Part shown: piece by piece, positions 1 to 7,850 of the stretch
How positions within the stretch are numbered: the stretch's first letter is position 1
Layout: every line of letters begins with the position of its first letter
Position numbers and translations under genes: made by a program
The notes under the pieces: generated by a model
Told to the model about the DNA's origin: nothing
Seen by the model: only the letters and a program-made list of their open reading frames with translations
The model's database searches: none
Assembly (NCBI RefSeq): GCF_000426305.1
Contig: NZ_AUFC01000001.1
Location: forward strand, 1-64,000
Source of the DNA: Anaerovorax odorimutans DSM 5092
Lineage (GTDB): Bacteria; Bacillota; Clostridia; Peptostreptococcales; Anaerovoracaceae
DNA length: 64,000 nt
Direction of reading: 5' to 3'

Positions 1-206
1 ATTATCTTTAATAATTTTAGTGCATCACATTTTGGGCGACCTGTTCTGCAGCCTTCCTCTGCAAAGTATGGTGTTAGGTCAATATGATCCACTACATCAC
101 AAAAGGTATACATTGGATCAGACAAATCAATAAGTTTTTCTAAATCCAGTGGTAATTTTAACTGTCTTGTTGTAAAATTAAAGTTGGTATTTTTGTTTTT
201 TTGCAT
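1..206 (-). CDS. IS1182-family transposase, N-terminal part (cut by window edge)
   Basis: An ATG at 206-204 opens a minus-strand frame that stays open to the window edge (about 68 codons visible). The visible protein contains DPMYTF, then VDHIDLTPYF, then GCRTGRPKCD before LKLLKI. This matches the opening of IS1182-type transposases (DUF772-type N-terminal domain), where the first 60-70 residues precede the DDE catalytic core. The catalytic residues are outside the window, so it is unknown whether the gene is intact. It is separated from the next gene (469, plus strand) by the presumed IS end. Confidence 0.72.
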   Translation of the reverse strand, partial: MQKNKNTNFNFTTRQLKLPLDLEKLIDLSDPMYTFCDVVDHIDLTPYFAEEGCRTGRPKCDALKLLKI

Positions 207-221
207 AAATAAATTATACCA

Positions 222-258
222 AAAACCCGCTATGGTTTCTATGACCACAGCGGGTTTT
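222..258. terminator. Hairpin inside the IS end
   Basis: AAAACCCGCT (222-231) pairs perfectly with AGCGGGTTTT (249-258); a second ATGGT/ACCAC-like section extends the stem. It lies just upstream of the transposase start. Such hairpins near IS ends commonly block read-through transcription into the transposase. A plus-strand T-tract is weak here, so the role is inferred. Confidence 0.5.
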
Positions 259-468
259 CTATTTGGGGAGTTTTTTTACAGCCCCTTTTTTTAATGAAAA
301 ATATAGTCTCTCATAGATAAAATACAGATTATTAAATTATAAATTAAAAAATATGTACAAACAGAAATTTTAATTTAGTAATTTGCATTTTTTTTATTTG
401 TGTACATATATTTAAATGGAATCAATAAAAATAGTTTTCGATATGAGAAAAAATAGGAGGACAAATTT

Positions 469-777
469 ATGGTTAGTACACAAGATATAAAAAATAAAGA
501 AGTTATAAATATTTATGATGGCAAAAGTTTAGGGTTTGTTTATGATATCGAAGTAAACTTGGAAAGTGGTACAATTGAAGGTATTATAGTACCTGCACAG
601 AGGAATAGTTTTTTTAATATTTTCGGAAGAGATCAAAATGACAGCTTTATAAAATGGAAAGATATTAAAAGGATAGGTGATGATGTGATACTTGTAGACG
701 TTTCGGGTATTTTTGATTCAGAAGTAAATTATGAACAAAATAATGAAAATATTATTAATAATACGGAAGAAGAATAA
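469..777 (+). CDS. PRC-barrel protein, YlmC/YmxH family
   Basis: This 102-residue protein is a single PRC-barrel-like domain (about residues 1-80), with the typical opening in which the strand KEVINIYDGKSLGFVYDIEV is followed by a strand for an externally interacting face. The last 20 residues are acidic and Asn/Glu-rich. YlmC/YmxH proteins are common in spore-formers and have been linked to sporulation, but no biochemical activity is established. A good ribosome site (AGGAGG) precedes the ATG. It stands alone between the IS end and nrdR, about 100 bp from the latter. Confidence 0.75.
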   Translation: MVSTQDIKNKEVINIYDGKSLGFVYDIEVNLESGTIEGIIVPAQRNSFFNIFGRDQNDSFIKWKDIKRIGDDVILVDVSGIFDSEVNYEQNNENIINNTEEE

Positions 778-878
778 TAAAAAAACTTGATAAAACCACA
801 ATATGTAGTAGAATAGATGTATTAGAATAACCATTATACTAATACTAAATATAAAATATAGGCTATGGAGGTGAATCT

Positions 879-1352
879 ATGAGGTGTCCATTTTGTGAAA
901 ATGCCGATACAAGAGTAATTGACTCAAGACCTACGGAAGAAGGACAGGCTATAAGACGCAGAAGAGAATGTGATAATTGTAATAAACGTTTCACTACTTA
1001 TGAAAAAGTTGAAGAAATGATGTTTATGGTTATAAAAAAAGATGGCAGTCGTGAAGCTTTTGACAGAAATAAGGTGATGAATGGTATAATTAAAGCTTGT
1101 GAAAAAAGAGCTGTTTCTATGGCTTCTATTGAAAAGATTGTTGATGATATTGAACGTGGGTTAAACAACATGATGGAAAAAGAAGTAGAAAGTCATCTTA
1201 TTGGTGAAGTAATTATGGAACATTTGAAAGAACTTGATGAAGTTGCATATGTAAGATTTGCATCAGTCTATCGTCAATTTAAAGATGTAAATACATTTAT
1301 TTCAGAAATTGAGAAGCTTTTAGGAAGGGATTTACCGAGGAAAAAAGAATAA
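879..1352 (+). CDS. nrdR: Transcriptional repressor NrdR
   Basis: NrdR is the zinc- and nucleotide-binding repressor of ribonucleotide reductase genes. The 157-residue length is normal. The N-terminal zinc ribbon is clear: CPFC at residues 3-6 and CDNC near 31-34, followed by KRFTTYE. Residues from about 47 onward are the ATP-cone ([16 protein letters not shown]). GGAGG lies 7 bp before the ATG. It is followed after 17 bp by cmk, so both nucleotide-metabolism genes probably share a transcript. No NrdR box was searched for exhaustively, and no nrd gene is in the window. Confidence 0.96.
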   Translation: MRCPFCENADTRVIDSRPTEEGQAIRRRRECDNCNKRFTTYEKVEEMMFMVIKKDGSREAFDRNKVMNGIIKACEKRAVSMASIEKIVDDIERGLNNMMEKEVESHLIGEVIMEHLKELDEVAYVRFASVYRQFKDVNTFISEIEKLLGRDLPRKKE

Positions 1353-1369
1353 TCAGCGAGGAATTAATA

Positions 1370-2020
1370 ATGAATAAAAAAATAAGAATAGCCCTTGATG
1401 GTCCGTCGGGTGCAGGTAAAAGTACAATTGCTAAAAATGTGGCAAATACATTGGGTATCGATTATATTGATACGGGAGCTATGTATAGGGCTGTAGCTTA
1501 TAAAATTATACAAAGTGGTTTAGATGTTGAAAACAAGAGAGATTTAGTGGAAATGTTAGAGAATACTGACATAGATTTTTCAAAAGGAAATATTATTTTA
1601 GATGGAATAATAATTAATGATAAAATAAGAACTTCTGAAATAACAAAGATGGCATCTATTTGTTCTGCATATTCGGAAGTCAGAGAAAAGCTTGTATCAC
1701 TTCAGAGAAAAATGGGTCAGTCAAAGAGCATTATTATGGATGGAAGAGATATCGGAAATAATGTGCTTAAAGATGCAGAATATAAATTTTTTATGACGGC
1801 GTCTACAAAAGAACGAGCTAAAAGAAGATGGATTGAATTAACCGAAAAAGGTGAAAATATAACTTTGGAAGATGTAGAAGAAGATATTCGTCAAAGAGAT
1901 TATAAAGATACTACAAGAGAATTAAATCCATTATGTAAGTCGGATGATGCCATAGAAATTGATACTACAGGTTTGTCCATAGAAGATGTTACTAAAGCAA
2001 TTTTAGATAAGATAAAATAA
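1370..2020 (+). CDS. cmk: Cytidylate kinase
   Basis: This enzyme phosphorylates CMP and dCMP with ATP in the cytoplasm. The Walker A motif GPSGAGKST lies at about residues 11-19, followed by the substrate-binding segment YIDTGAMYRA. MDGRDIGN (about residue 124) and the lid region with RAKRRW are both present. The 216-residue length is that of short-type bacterial CMP kinases. The start is 17 bp downstream of nrdR with a GAGG ribosome site. Nothing unusual is seen. Confidence 0.96.
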   Translation: MNKKIRIALDGPSGAGKSTIAKNVANTLGIDYIDTGAMYRAVAYKIIQSGLDVENKRDLVEMLENTDIDFSKGNIILDGIIINDKIRTSEITKMASICSAYSEVREKLVSLQRKMGQSKSIIMDGRDIGNNVLKDAEYKFFMTASTKERAKRRWIELTEKGENITLEDVEEDIRQRDYKDTTRELNPLCKSDDAIEIDTTGLSIEDVTKAILDKIK

Positions 2021-2072
2021 TACACAAGTTAGTTTAAAAACCAGCAATATATAGTAAAAGGAGAGAAGAAAC

Positions 2073-3314
2073 ATGGCAATAGTAAAACCGTTTCGTGCAG
2101 TAAGACCAAAGAAAGAATATGCTGAAAAGGTAATTTCATTACCTTATGATGTTATGAATAGAAAGGAAGCATCTAAAATGGCAGAAGGAAATCCTTACAG
2201 TTTTCTTCATATATGCCGTTCTGAAATTGATTTGGAAGATATTGATGATCCATATACAGAGGTGGTTTACAAAAAAGCTAAATCAAATTTAAATGGTTTT
2301 TTAGCCGACGAAGTGATGATCAGAGATAAAAAACCTATGCTTTATATTTATCGTCAAACTATGGATGGAAGAGTGCAGACCGGAATTGTAGGTTGTGTGT
2401 CTGTGGATGATTACCAGAATAATGTTATTAAAAAACATGAATTTACAAGAGTTGAAAAAGAGCTAGACAGAATAAATCACTTTGATATATGTAATGCTAA
2501 TACAGAGCCTGTTTTTTTAACATACCGAAATGATAAAAGAATAAAAACAATTATCGAGGGATGGATTAGTAAAAATAAACCTGAATATGATATTGTTTCA
2601 GAAGATGGAATCGGACATACATTATGGGTTATAAATGATGAAAATACAATTGATTTGTTGACAGGATTGTTTGCTGAACTTGATTCTTTTTATATTGCAG
2701 ATGGACATCATCGCTCTGCATCAGCAGTTAAAGTTGGTATGAAACGCAGAGAAGAAAACCCAAATTACACAGGCGGTGAAGAGTTTAACTTTTTTATGTC
2801 AGTAATTTTCCCTGATGAAGATTTAAAAATATTCGACTATAACAGGGTAGTTAAAGACTTAAATGGATATACAAAAGAAGAATTTTTAAATAAAATCTCA
2901 GAAAAATTTACAACGGAAAATTACGGTAGTAAAAGGTACGTACCGGAAGTGAAACATTCTTTCGGAATGTATTTAGATAATGAATGGTATAAAATAACCA
3001 TAAAGCCTGAATTTGTTGACGATAAAGATTTAATTCAATCTTTAGATGTTTCTGTTTTACAAAATAATCTTTTGGACCCAATTTTAGGAATAAAGGATCC
3101 GAGAACAGATAAGAGAATTGATTTTGTCGGAGGAATAAGAGGCTTGGAGGGTCTTGAAAAAAGAGTTAATGAAGATATGAACATAGCATTTGCACTTTAT
3201 CCTGTTGCGATTTCAGATTTACTTGCTGTATCAGATAATGATATGGTAATGCCGCCAAAATCCACATGGTTTGAACCTAAATTAGGAAGTGGATTATTTG
3301 TGCATGAGCTTTAA
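2073..3314 (+). CDS. DUF1015 family protein
   Basis: The full-length 413-residue protein matches the DUF1015 family. Recognisable blocks are the N-terminal FRAVRPKKEYAEKVISLPYD, the central KKHEFTRVEKELDRI, and YIADGHHRSASA near residue 208-219. It has no signal peptide or membrane segment, so it is probably cytoplasmic. The biochemical function of the family is not settled; in Clostridia members often lie near serine-biosynthesis genes, but no such gene is next to it here. It follows cmk by about 50 bp with its own GGAG ribosome site and may be co-transcribed with it. Confidence 0.85.
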   Translation: MAIVKPFRAVRPKKEYAEKVISLPYDVMNRKEASKMAEGNPYSFLHICRSEIDLEDIDDPYTEVVYKKAKSNLNGFLADEVMIRDKKPMLYIYRQTMDGRVQTGIVGCVSVDDYQNNVIKKHEFTRVEKELDRINHFDICNANTEPVFLTYRNDKRIKTIIEGWISKNKPEYDIVSEDGIGHTLWVINDENTIDLLTGLFAELDSFYIADGHHRSASAVKVGMKRREENPNYTGGEEFNFFMSVIFPDEDLKIFDYNRVVKDLNGYTKEEFLNKISEKFTTENYGSKRYVPEVKHSFGMYLDNEWYKITIKPEFVDDKDLIQSLDVSVLQNNLLDPILGIKDPRTDKRIDFVGGIRGLEGLEKRVNEDMNIAFALYPVAISDLLAVSDNDMVMPPKSTWFEPKLGSGLFVHEL

Positions 3315-3418
3315 AATGCATATATTATCTTTTATATATAAAGAAATACAGACCTTTTCATAAAACGTATAAATACCCTTGACTATGGAAAAAATAATAA
3401 TAGTCAGGGGGTTTTTTT

Positions 3419-5044
3419 ATGAAAAAAAGATTATTATTTTTAATAATATGTATAGTCCTTTTGTTGGGAGCTTTAATTACAAGATTGGTTTTTATACAAA
3501 TTGTAGATACTGAAAAGTATGCATCTGTAACGGCAATGCAACAACGAATACGATTAGATGGAATTAATAAAAGAGGTACTATATATGACAGAAACAATAT
3601 ACCTTTGACTGGAGATACTCAGGAGTATGTTTATATTATAGCTAAAAATAAAATTGATAATAAAATAGAAAAGTTATTCAAATCAATAAACGGTAGGAAG
3701 GTAGTAAACCAAAATAAACGATATGAAGTGTATAGTAGTACAACTTTTGATAATGAGGTAGCTTATAATTTAAGAAAAAATTACGAAGCTTTTATTATAA
3801 AAGCTGAGAGAAGATATGCAAAAGACCAACCTGCAGTACATATTGTAGGTTATATTAATCAAGTAGATGAGGCTGGTGCCTGCGGTCTTGAAAAAGATTA
3901 TAATGAATATCTCACGAAAAAGAAAAAGGTAGTCTATGCTTCCACAGATGCAAAGGGAAATATTATACCAGGTAAAGGAATAACTACAAAGGAAGAGAAG
4001 ACAGACAGTGGAATTATTACTACCTTGGATGTCGAATTACAAAAAAAAGCAGAAAAAATAATGGAAGAATCAAATTACAATGGAGCGATGGTTATATTAG
4101 ATGCAAAAAGTGGAGAACTACTTTCAAGTGTCAGTACCCCCTCTTATAATCCTTATGAAATAGAAAAATATTTAGAGAGTGATAATACGGAATTTATAAA
4201 TAAAGCAACTCAAAGCTTATATCCACCAGGATCAACATTTAAAATTATTGTAGCTGCAGCTGCCTTAGAAAAGGGAATTGTAACACCGGAAACTAAATTT
4301 GAATGTAAGGGATATGAAGAAATTAATGGTGTAAGGATAAATTGCAGTTCGCTTAAGGGACATGGAATATTAACTTTCAGGGAAGCATTTGCCAAGTCGT
4401 GTAACAGTGTTTTTATACAACTAGGGATGCAATTGGGAGGTAAAGAGATTCTGGATATGGCTAAAAAATTCGGATTATCTGAAAAAGCGGTATTAAGTAT
4501 ATCTGGAGAGAAAAAAGGAAATTTACCTTCACTCTCCGACTGCCAAGGTGCAGGAATTGGGAATTTATCTATTGGACAGGGAAAAGTTTTGGTAACACCA
4601 GTGCAAATAGCTAAAATAACTGATGTTATAGCTAATGGCGGAATTAAAAAGAATATATTACTTGTTAAGGGAACTACTTGTGATGGAAAAACTGAAAAAG
4701 TTGAAGACAGCGTATCGGAAAGAATCATATCACAAAAAACGGCAGAGACAATAAAGGAATTAATGGCTGGAGTTGTTGATTTCGGTACAGCTAGGAGCTT
4801 AAACGTGGAATATAAAAATGAAGATTCAGGCAGTAAAATGGGAGAAAAAATAAGAATAGCCGGAAAAACAGGTTCTGCGCAGGCTAATTACAATGGTGAA
4901 GAAACGGTTCATGGTTGGTTTACAGGATTTTTACCAGTTGATGATCCTAAATATGTTATTACTGTATTTGTACAAGATGGAGGATCTGGAAGTGGAGCAG
5001 CAATACCATTGTTTGAAAAAATAGCACAGAGTTTATATGAATAA
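3419..5044 (+). CDS. Class B penicillin-binding protein (peptidoglycan transpeptidase)
   Basis: A 541-residue D,D-transpeptidase anchored by one N-terminal membrane helix (residues 4-24). The dimerisation domain begins with RGTIYDRN. The transpeptidase motifs are all present: S272-T-F-K275 (SxxK), S327-C-N329 (SxN) and K483-T-G485 (KTG). This is the short class B architecture (PbpA/FtsI-like) without PASTA repeats. It stands alone, not in a dcw or mre cluster, so its process (growth, division or sporulation) cannot be assigned. A hairpin terminator follows at 5127. It is distinct from the much larger PBP2 at 21150 and PBP1A at 47599. Confidence 0.9.
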   Translation: MKKRLLFLIICIVLLLGALITRLVFIQIVDTEKYASVTAMQQRIRLDGINKRGTIYDRNNIPLTGDTQEYVYIIAKNKIDNKIEKLFKSINGRKVVNQNKRYEVYSSTTFDNEVAYNLRKNYEAFIIKAERRYAKDQPAVHIVGYINQVDEAGACGLEKDYNEYLTKKKKVVYASTDAKGNIIPGKGITTKEEKTDSGIITTLDVELQKKAEKIMEESNYNGAMVILDAKSGELLSSVSTPSYNPYEIEKYLESDNTEFINKATQSLYPPGSTFKIIVAAAALEKGIVTPETKFECKGYEEINGVRINCSSLKGHGILTFREAFAKSCNSVFIQLGMQLGGKEILDMAKKFGLSEKAVLSISGEKKGNLPSLSDCQGAGIGNLSIGQGKVLVTPVQIAKITDVIANGGIKKNILLVKGTTCDGKTEKVEDSVSERIISQKTAETIKELMAGVVDFGTARSLNVEYKNEDSGSKMGEKIRIAGKTGSAQANYNGEETVHGWFTGFLPVDDPKYVITVFVQDGGSGSGAAIPLFEKIAQSLYE

Positions 5045-5126
5045 AATTGTAAATAATATTTATTAATTGTTTATGATTATTGAATAATAATAATAAAATA
5101 TTTTAATAAATAAATTGTAAATTATC

Positions 5127-5168
5127 AGCAAATAAGAATCTATGATTGCTTATTTGCTTCTTTTTTTG
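5127..5168 (+). terminator. Rho-independent terminator after the class B PBP
   Basis: AGCAAATAAG (5127-5136) pairs with CTTATTTGCT (5149-5158) and is followed by a T-rich tract. It ends transcription of the PBP gene before the hydrogenase promoters. Confidence 0.8.
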
Positions 5169-5195
5169 ATTAATTTAAGATAAAAACGTTATAAA
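5166..5195 (+). promoter_or_regulatory. Distal promoter (P1) of the hydrogenase operon
   Basis: TTGATT (5166-5171), an 18-bp spacer and TATAAA (5190-5195) form a sigma-A-type promoter. Its start site would be near 5202, directly before the perfect Rex operator at 5209. The leader to hydC would be about 290 nt. Confidence 0.45.
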
Positions 5196-5208
5196 TACAG
5201 AGTGAATT

Positions 5209-5226
5209 TTGTTAATTTATTAACAA
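5209..5226. promoter_or_regulatory. Rex operator, perfect match
   Basis: TTGTTAATTTATTAACAA matches the Rex consensus TTGTTAANNNNTTAACAA at all 14 defined positions and is a dyad. Rex is the NADH-responsive repressor of fermentation genes in Firmicutes: high NADH releases it. The site sits a few bases downstream of the P1 start site, where binding would block transcription. Confidence 0.88.
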
Positions 5227-5403
5227 AACAAACAAAATCTATTTTTTTTTATTAAAAAACGTTTTGAAATCAATTCAAATTTATTATAAAAAAATGCCTA
5301 TATATATTGAAATGCCACATAATCATAATTTATAAACATTGGAAAATAAGTTATAAAACAATTAATTGAAAATTATAACAACTGGAAATTAAACAAAAAA
5401 ATC

Positions 5404-5432
5404 TTGTAAATTTAAATTGAATATAATATAAT
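5404..5432 (+). promoter_or_regulatory. Proximal promoter (P2) of the hydrogenase operon
   Basis: TTGTAA (5404-5409), a 17-bp spacer and a perfect TATAAT (5427-5432). The start site would be near 5439, inside a second Rex-like site, giving a leader of about 50 nt to hydC. Confidence 0.65.
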
Positions 5433-5436
5433 AAAA

Positions 5437-5454
5437 GTGTTAAAAAAATAACAA
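5437..5454. promoter_or_regulatory. Second Rex-like operator
   Basis: GTGTTAAAAAAATAACAA matches 12 of 14 defined Rex positions. It overlaps the predicted start site of P2, the same geometry as the sites at 5209 and 34256. Confidence 0.65.
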
Positions 5455-5491
5455 AATTGATAAGTAGTATTTATCCAAAGGAGGCTATTTT

Positions 5492-5974
5492 ATGAAACAA
5501 ACAATAGAGTATGAAAAAATTGATGAAATTTTAGCTCAACATTCAAATCAAAAACCCCCTATTGTTGCAATTTTACAGGACATTCAGGAAGAATACAGAT
5601 ATCTTCCGAAAGAAATTTTTCCGTATTTATCAGAAAAATTAAAAGTTAGTATTGCTAAAATTTATAGTGTTGCAACCTTTTATGAAAATTTTTCTTTATC
5701 ACCAAAAGGTGAGTACATTATAAAAATTTGTGATGGTACTGCTTGTCATGTAAGAAAATCAATTCCCATCTTAGATGCATTAAGAAAAGAATTAAAACTT
5801 TATGAAGGGAAAAACACAACTGATGATCTAAAATTTACTGTGGAAACAGTTTCTTGCCTTGGAGCATGTGGATTAGCGCCGGTTATTACTGTGAATGATA
5901 AAGTTTATGCTGCAATGACTCCCGAGAAAGCAGTAAAATTGCTTAATGAACTTAGAAATGGAGAAGGCAAATGA
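5492..5974 (+). CDS. hydC: NADH-dependent [FeFe] hydrogenase, NuoE-like subunit HydC
   Basis: A 160-residue thioredoxin-fold [2Fe-2S] protein of the NuoE family, the small subunit of trimeric electron-bifurcating hydrogenases (HydABC/HndABCD). The cluster ligands are C80, C85, C122 and C126 (CDGTAC and SCLGAC). A perfect AAAGGAGG precedes the start, and the stop overlaps the ATG of hydB by 4 bp, indicating translational coupling. Expression is probably under Rex control through the two operators upstream. In family members the complex couples NADH and reduced ferredoxin oxidation to H2 production. Confidence 0.93.
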   Translation: MKQTIEYEKIDEILAQHSNQKPPIVAILQDIQEEYRYLPKEIFPYLSEKLKVSIAKIYSVATFYENFSLSPKGEYIIKICDGTACHVRKSIPILDALRKELKLYEGKNTTDDLKFTVETVSCLGACGLAPVITVNDKVYAAMTPEKAVKLLNELRNGEGK

Positions 5975-7848
5975 TTATAAAAGACAGAAATGAATTAATT
6001 GATAAAAGACAAAGCTTTTTTAATGAACTCGAAAAGCAAAAAAAGAAAATATATGTTTGCGCAGGAACGGGATGCGTTGCTGGTGGTTCCCTAGAAATTT
6101 ACGCAAAATTAAAGAATATTTTAGAAGAAAAACAAATTCCTTGCGAGATTTTGCTTGACATAGAAAAAGAAGGAGACAAAGTAGGTTTAAAGCAGAGTGG
6201 ATGTCATGGCTTTTGTGAAATGGGTCCTCTTCTCAGAATTGAGCCCGCTAAGCTTTTATATCTTAAGGTTTCTGTTGATGATTGTGAAGAAATTATAGAA
6301 AAATCTATTCTTAAAGATGAAGTAATAGATCGCCTTGTATATAAAAAGAATGGTGTTTCTTATCCTATGCAGGAGGAAATACCCTTTTATAAAAATCAAA
6401 AGAGATTAGTACTTGAAGATTGTGGTCAAATAGATGCTGAATCCATAGAGGAATACATAGCTTATGGTGGCTATAGTGCTTTGGAAAAATGTCTGTTTGA
6501 TATTACAGAAGAAGATATAATTAAAATTATATCCGATTCCACACTTAGAGGCAGAGGAGGCGGAGGTTTTCCTGCTGGAAGAAAATGGACTCAGGTAAGA
6601 CTACAAAAAGATTCTGTTAAATATGTAGTGTGCAATGGTGATGAGGGAGATCCGGGTGCCTTTATGGACAGAAGTATTATGGAGGGAGATCCTCATAAAA
6701 TGCTTGAAGGAATGATGATCGCAGGAGTTGCATCAGGGGCTAAAGAAGGATATATCTATGTTAGAGCAGAATATCCTCTTGCAGTAAAAAGGTTGAAACA
6801 AGCAATAGACGATGCTAAAAGAATAGGTATCCTTGGGGAGAATATATTAGGAACTGATTTTAGCTTTGATATAAAAATTGTAAAAGGTGCAGGTGCGTTT
6901 GTATGCGGTGAAGGAAGTGCTCTTACTGTTTCTATAGAAGGGGATAGAGGTATGCCTAGAGTAAAACCTCCTAGAACCGTAGAACAAGGACTGTATGGAA
7001 AACCAACTTTGCTTAATAACGTAGAAACTTTTGCAAATGTACCTATGATTATTAAAAACGGTGCAGATTGGTATAAAAGCATCGGTCAAGAAAAGAGTCC
7101 AGGGACAAAAGCTTTTGCTTTAACCGGAAATATTGAAAATACAGGTTTGATTGAAGTACCAATGGGAACAACTTTAAGAGAGATAATTTTTGATATAGGC
7201 GGAGGAGTAAGAAACGGTAAAGCCTTTAAAGCGGTTCAAATCGGGGGACCTTCAGGTGGATGTCTAACAGAGGAGCACTTAGATCTGCCTCTTGATTTTG
7301 ATAGCTTAAAAAAAGTAGGAGCGATGATTGGATCAGGTGGTCTTGTAGTTATGGATGAAGACACTTGCATGGTTGAAGTTGCTAGGTTTTTTATGAACTT
7401 TACACAAAATGAATCCTGCGGAAAATGTGTACCTTGCAGAGAAGGCACAAGAAGAATGAGAGAAATATTAGAAAGAATTGTTCAAGGTAAGGGAAAACTT
7501 GAAGATTTAGATATTCTTGAACAGTTAGCCCAAACTATTACTGCAACAGCACTTTGCGGACTTGGAAAAACAGCTGCAAATCCTGTGGTTTCAACATTGA
7601 AATATTTTAAAGATGAATATATTGCACATATTGTTGACAAAAAATGTCCAACCAAAACTTGTCAGGCTTTAAGAACAATCTATATTGATGAAGAGCTTTG
7701 CAAGGGATGTACAAAATGTTCTAGAATTTGTCCGGTAAATGCTATCTCCGGTAAAGTTAAAGAACCATTTGTAATTAATCAGGATAAGTGCATAAAATGC
7801 GGTGCTTGTATTGACAGTTGCAGTTTCAATGCAATCAAGGAGGCTTAA
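5971..7848 (+). CDS. hydB: NADH-dependent [FeFe] hydrogenase, NuoF-like flavoprotein HydB
   Basis: This 625-residue subunit binds NADH and FMN. It has an N-terminal thioredoxin-like [2Fe-2S] domain (C30, C35, C78, C82), then the NuoF core with GRGGGGF at 194-200 and the FMN/NADH segment NGDEGDPGAFMDR at 222-234. A [4Fe-4S] site follows at ESCGKCVPC. Two C-terminal ferredoxin motifs (CKGCTKCSRICP and CIKCGACIDSC) complete the HydB layout. The usual GEET of the flavin loop is changed to GEGS (CGEGSAL). It overlaps hydC by 4 bp and is followed by hydA with 2 bp between, consistent with one operon. Confidence 0.95.
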   Translation: MIIKDRNELIDKRQSFFNELEKQKKKIYVCAGTGCVAGGSLEIYAKLKNILEEKQIPCEILLDIEKEGDKVGLKQSGCHGFCEMGPLLRIEPAKLLYLKVSVDDCEEIIEKSILKDEVIDRLVYKKNGVSYPMQEEIPFYKNQKRLVLEDCGQIDAESIEEYIAYGGYSALEKCLFDITEEDIIKIISDSTLRGRGGGGFPAGRKWTQVRLQKDSVKYVVCNGDEGDPGAFMDRSIMEGDPHKMLEGMMIAGVASGAKEGYIYVRAEYPLAVKRLKQAIDDAKRIGILGENILGTDFSFDIKIVKGAGAFVCGEGSALTVSIEGDRGMPRVKPPRTVEQGLYGKPTLLNNVETFANVPMIIKNGADWYKSIGQEKSPGTKAFALTGNIENTGLIEVPMGTTLREIIFDIGGGVRNGKAFKAVQIGGPSGGCLTEEHLDLPLDFDSLKKVGAMIGSGGLVVMDEDTCMVEVARFFMNFTQNESCGKCVPCREGTRRMREILERIVQGKGKLEDLDILEQLAQTITATALCGLGKTAANPVVSTLKYFKDEYIAHIVDKKCPTKTCQALRTIYIDEELCKGCTKCSRICPVNAISGKVKEPFVINQDKCIKCGACIDSCSFNAIKEA

Positions 7849-7850
7849 TT

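Larger units (their letters stand above)
1..285 (-). mobile_element. End of an IS1182-like insertion sequence
   Basis: The window opens inside a transposase gene read on the minus strand. Upstream of its start come a strong hairpin (222-258) and the motif ACAGCCCC at about 278-285. Read on the minus strand this gives GGGGCTGT followed by an A-run, which resembles a terminal inverted repeat of this IS group. I place the outer end near 285 on that basis only. The other end and any target duplication lie outside the window. Confidence 0.5.

Noticed and set aside
4210-4728. Minus-strand open frame opposite the class B PBP
   Set aside because: It is antisense to the catalytic domain of a recognised gene, with no ribosome site.
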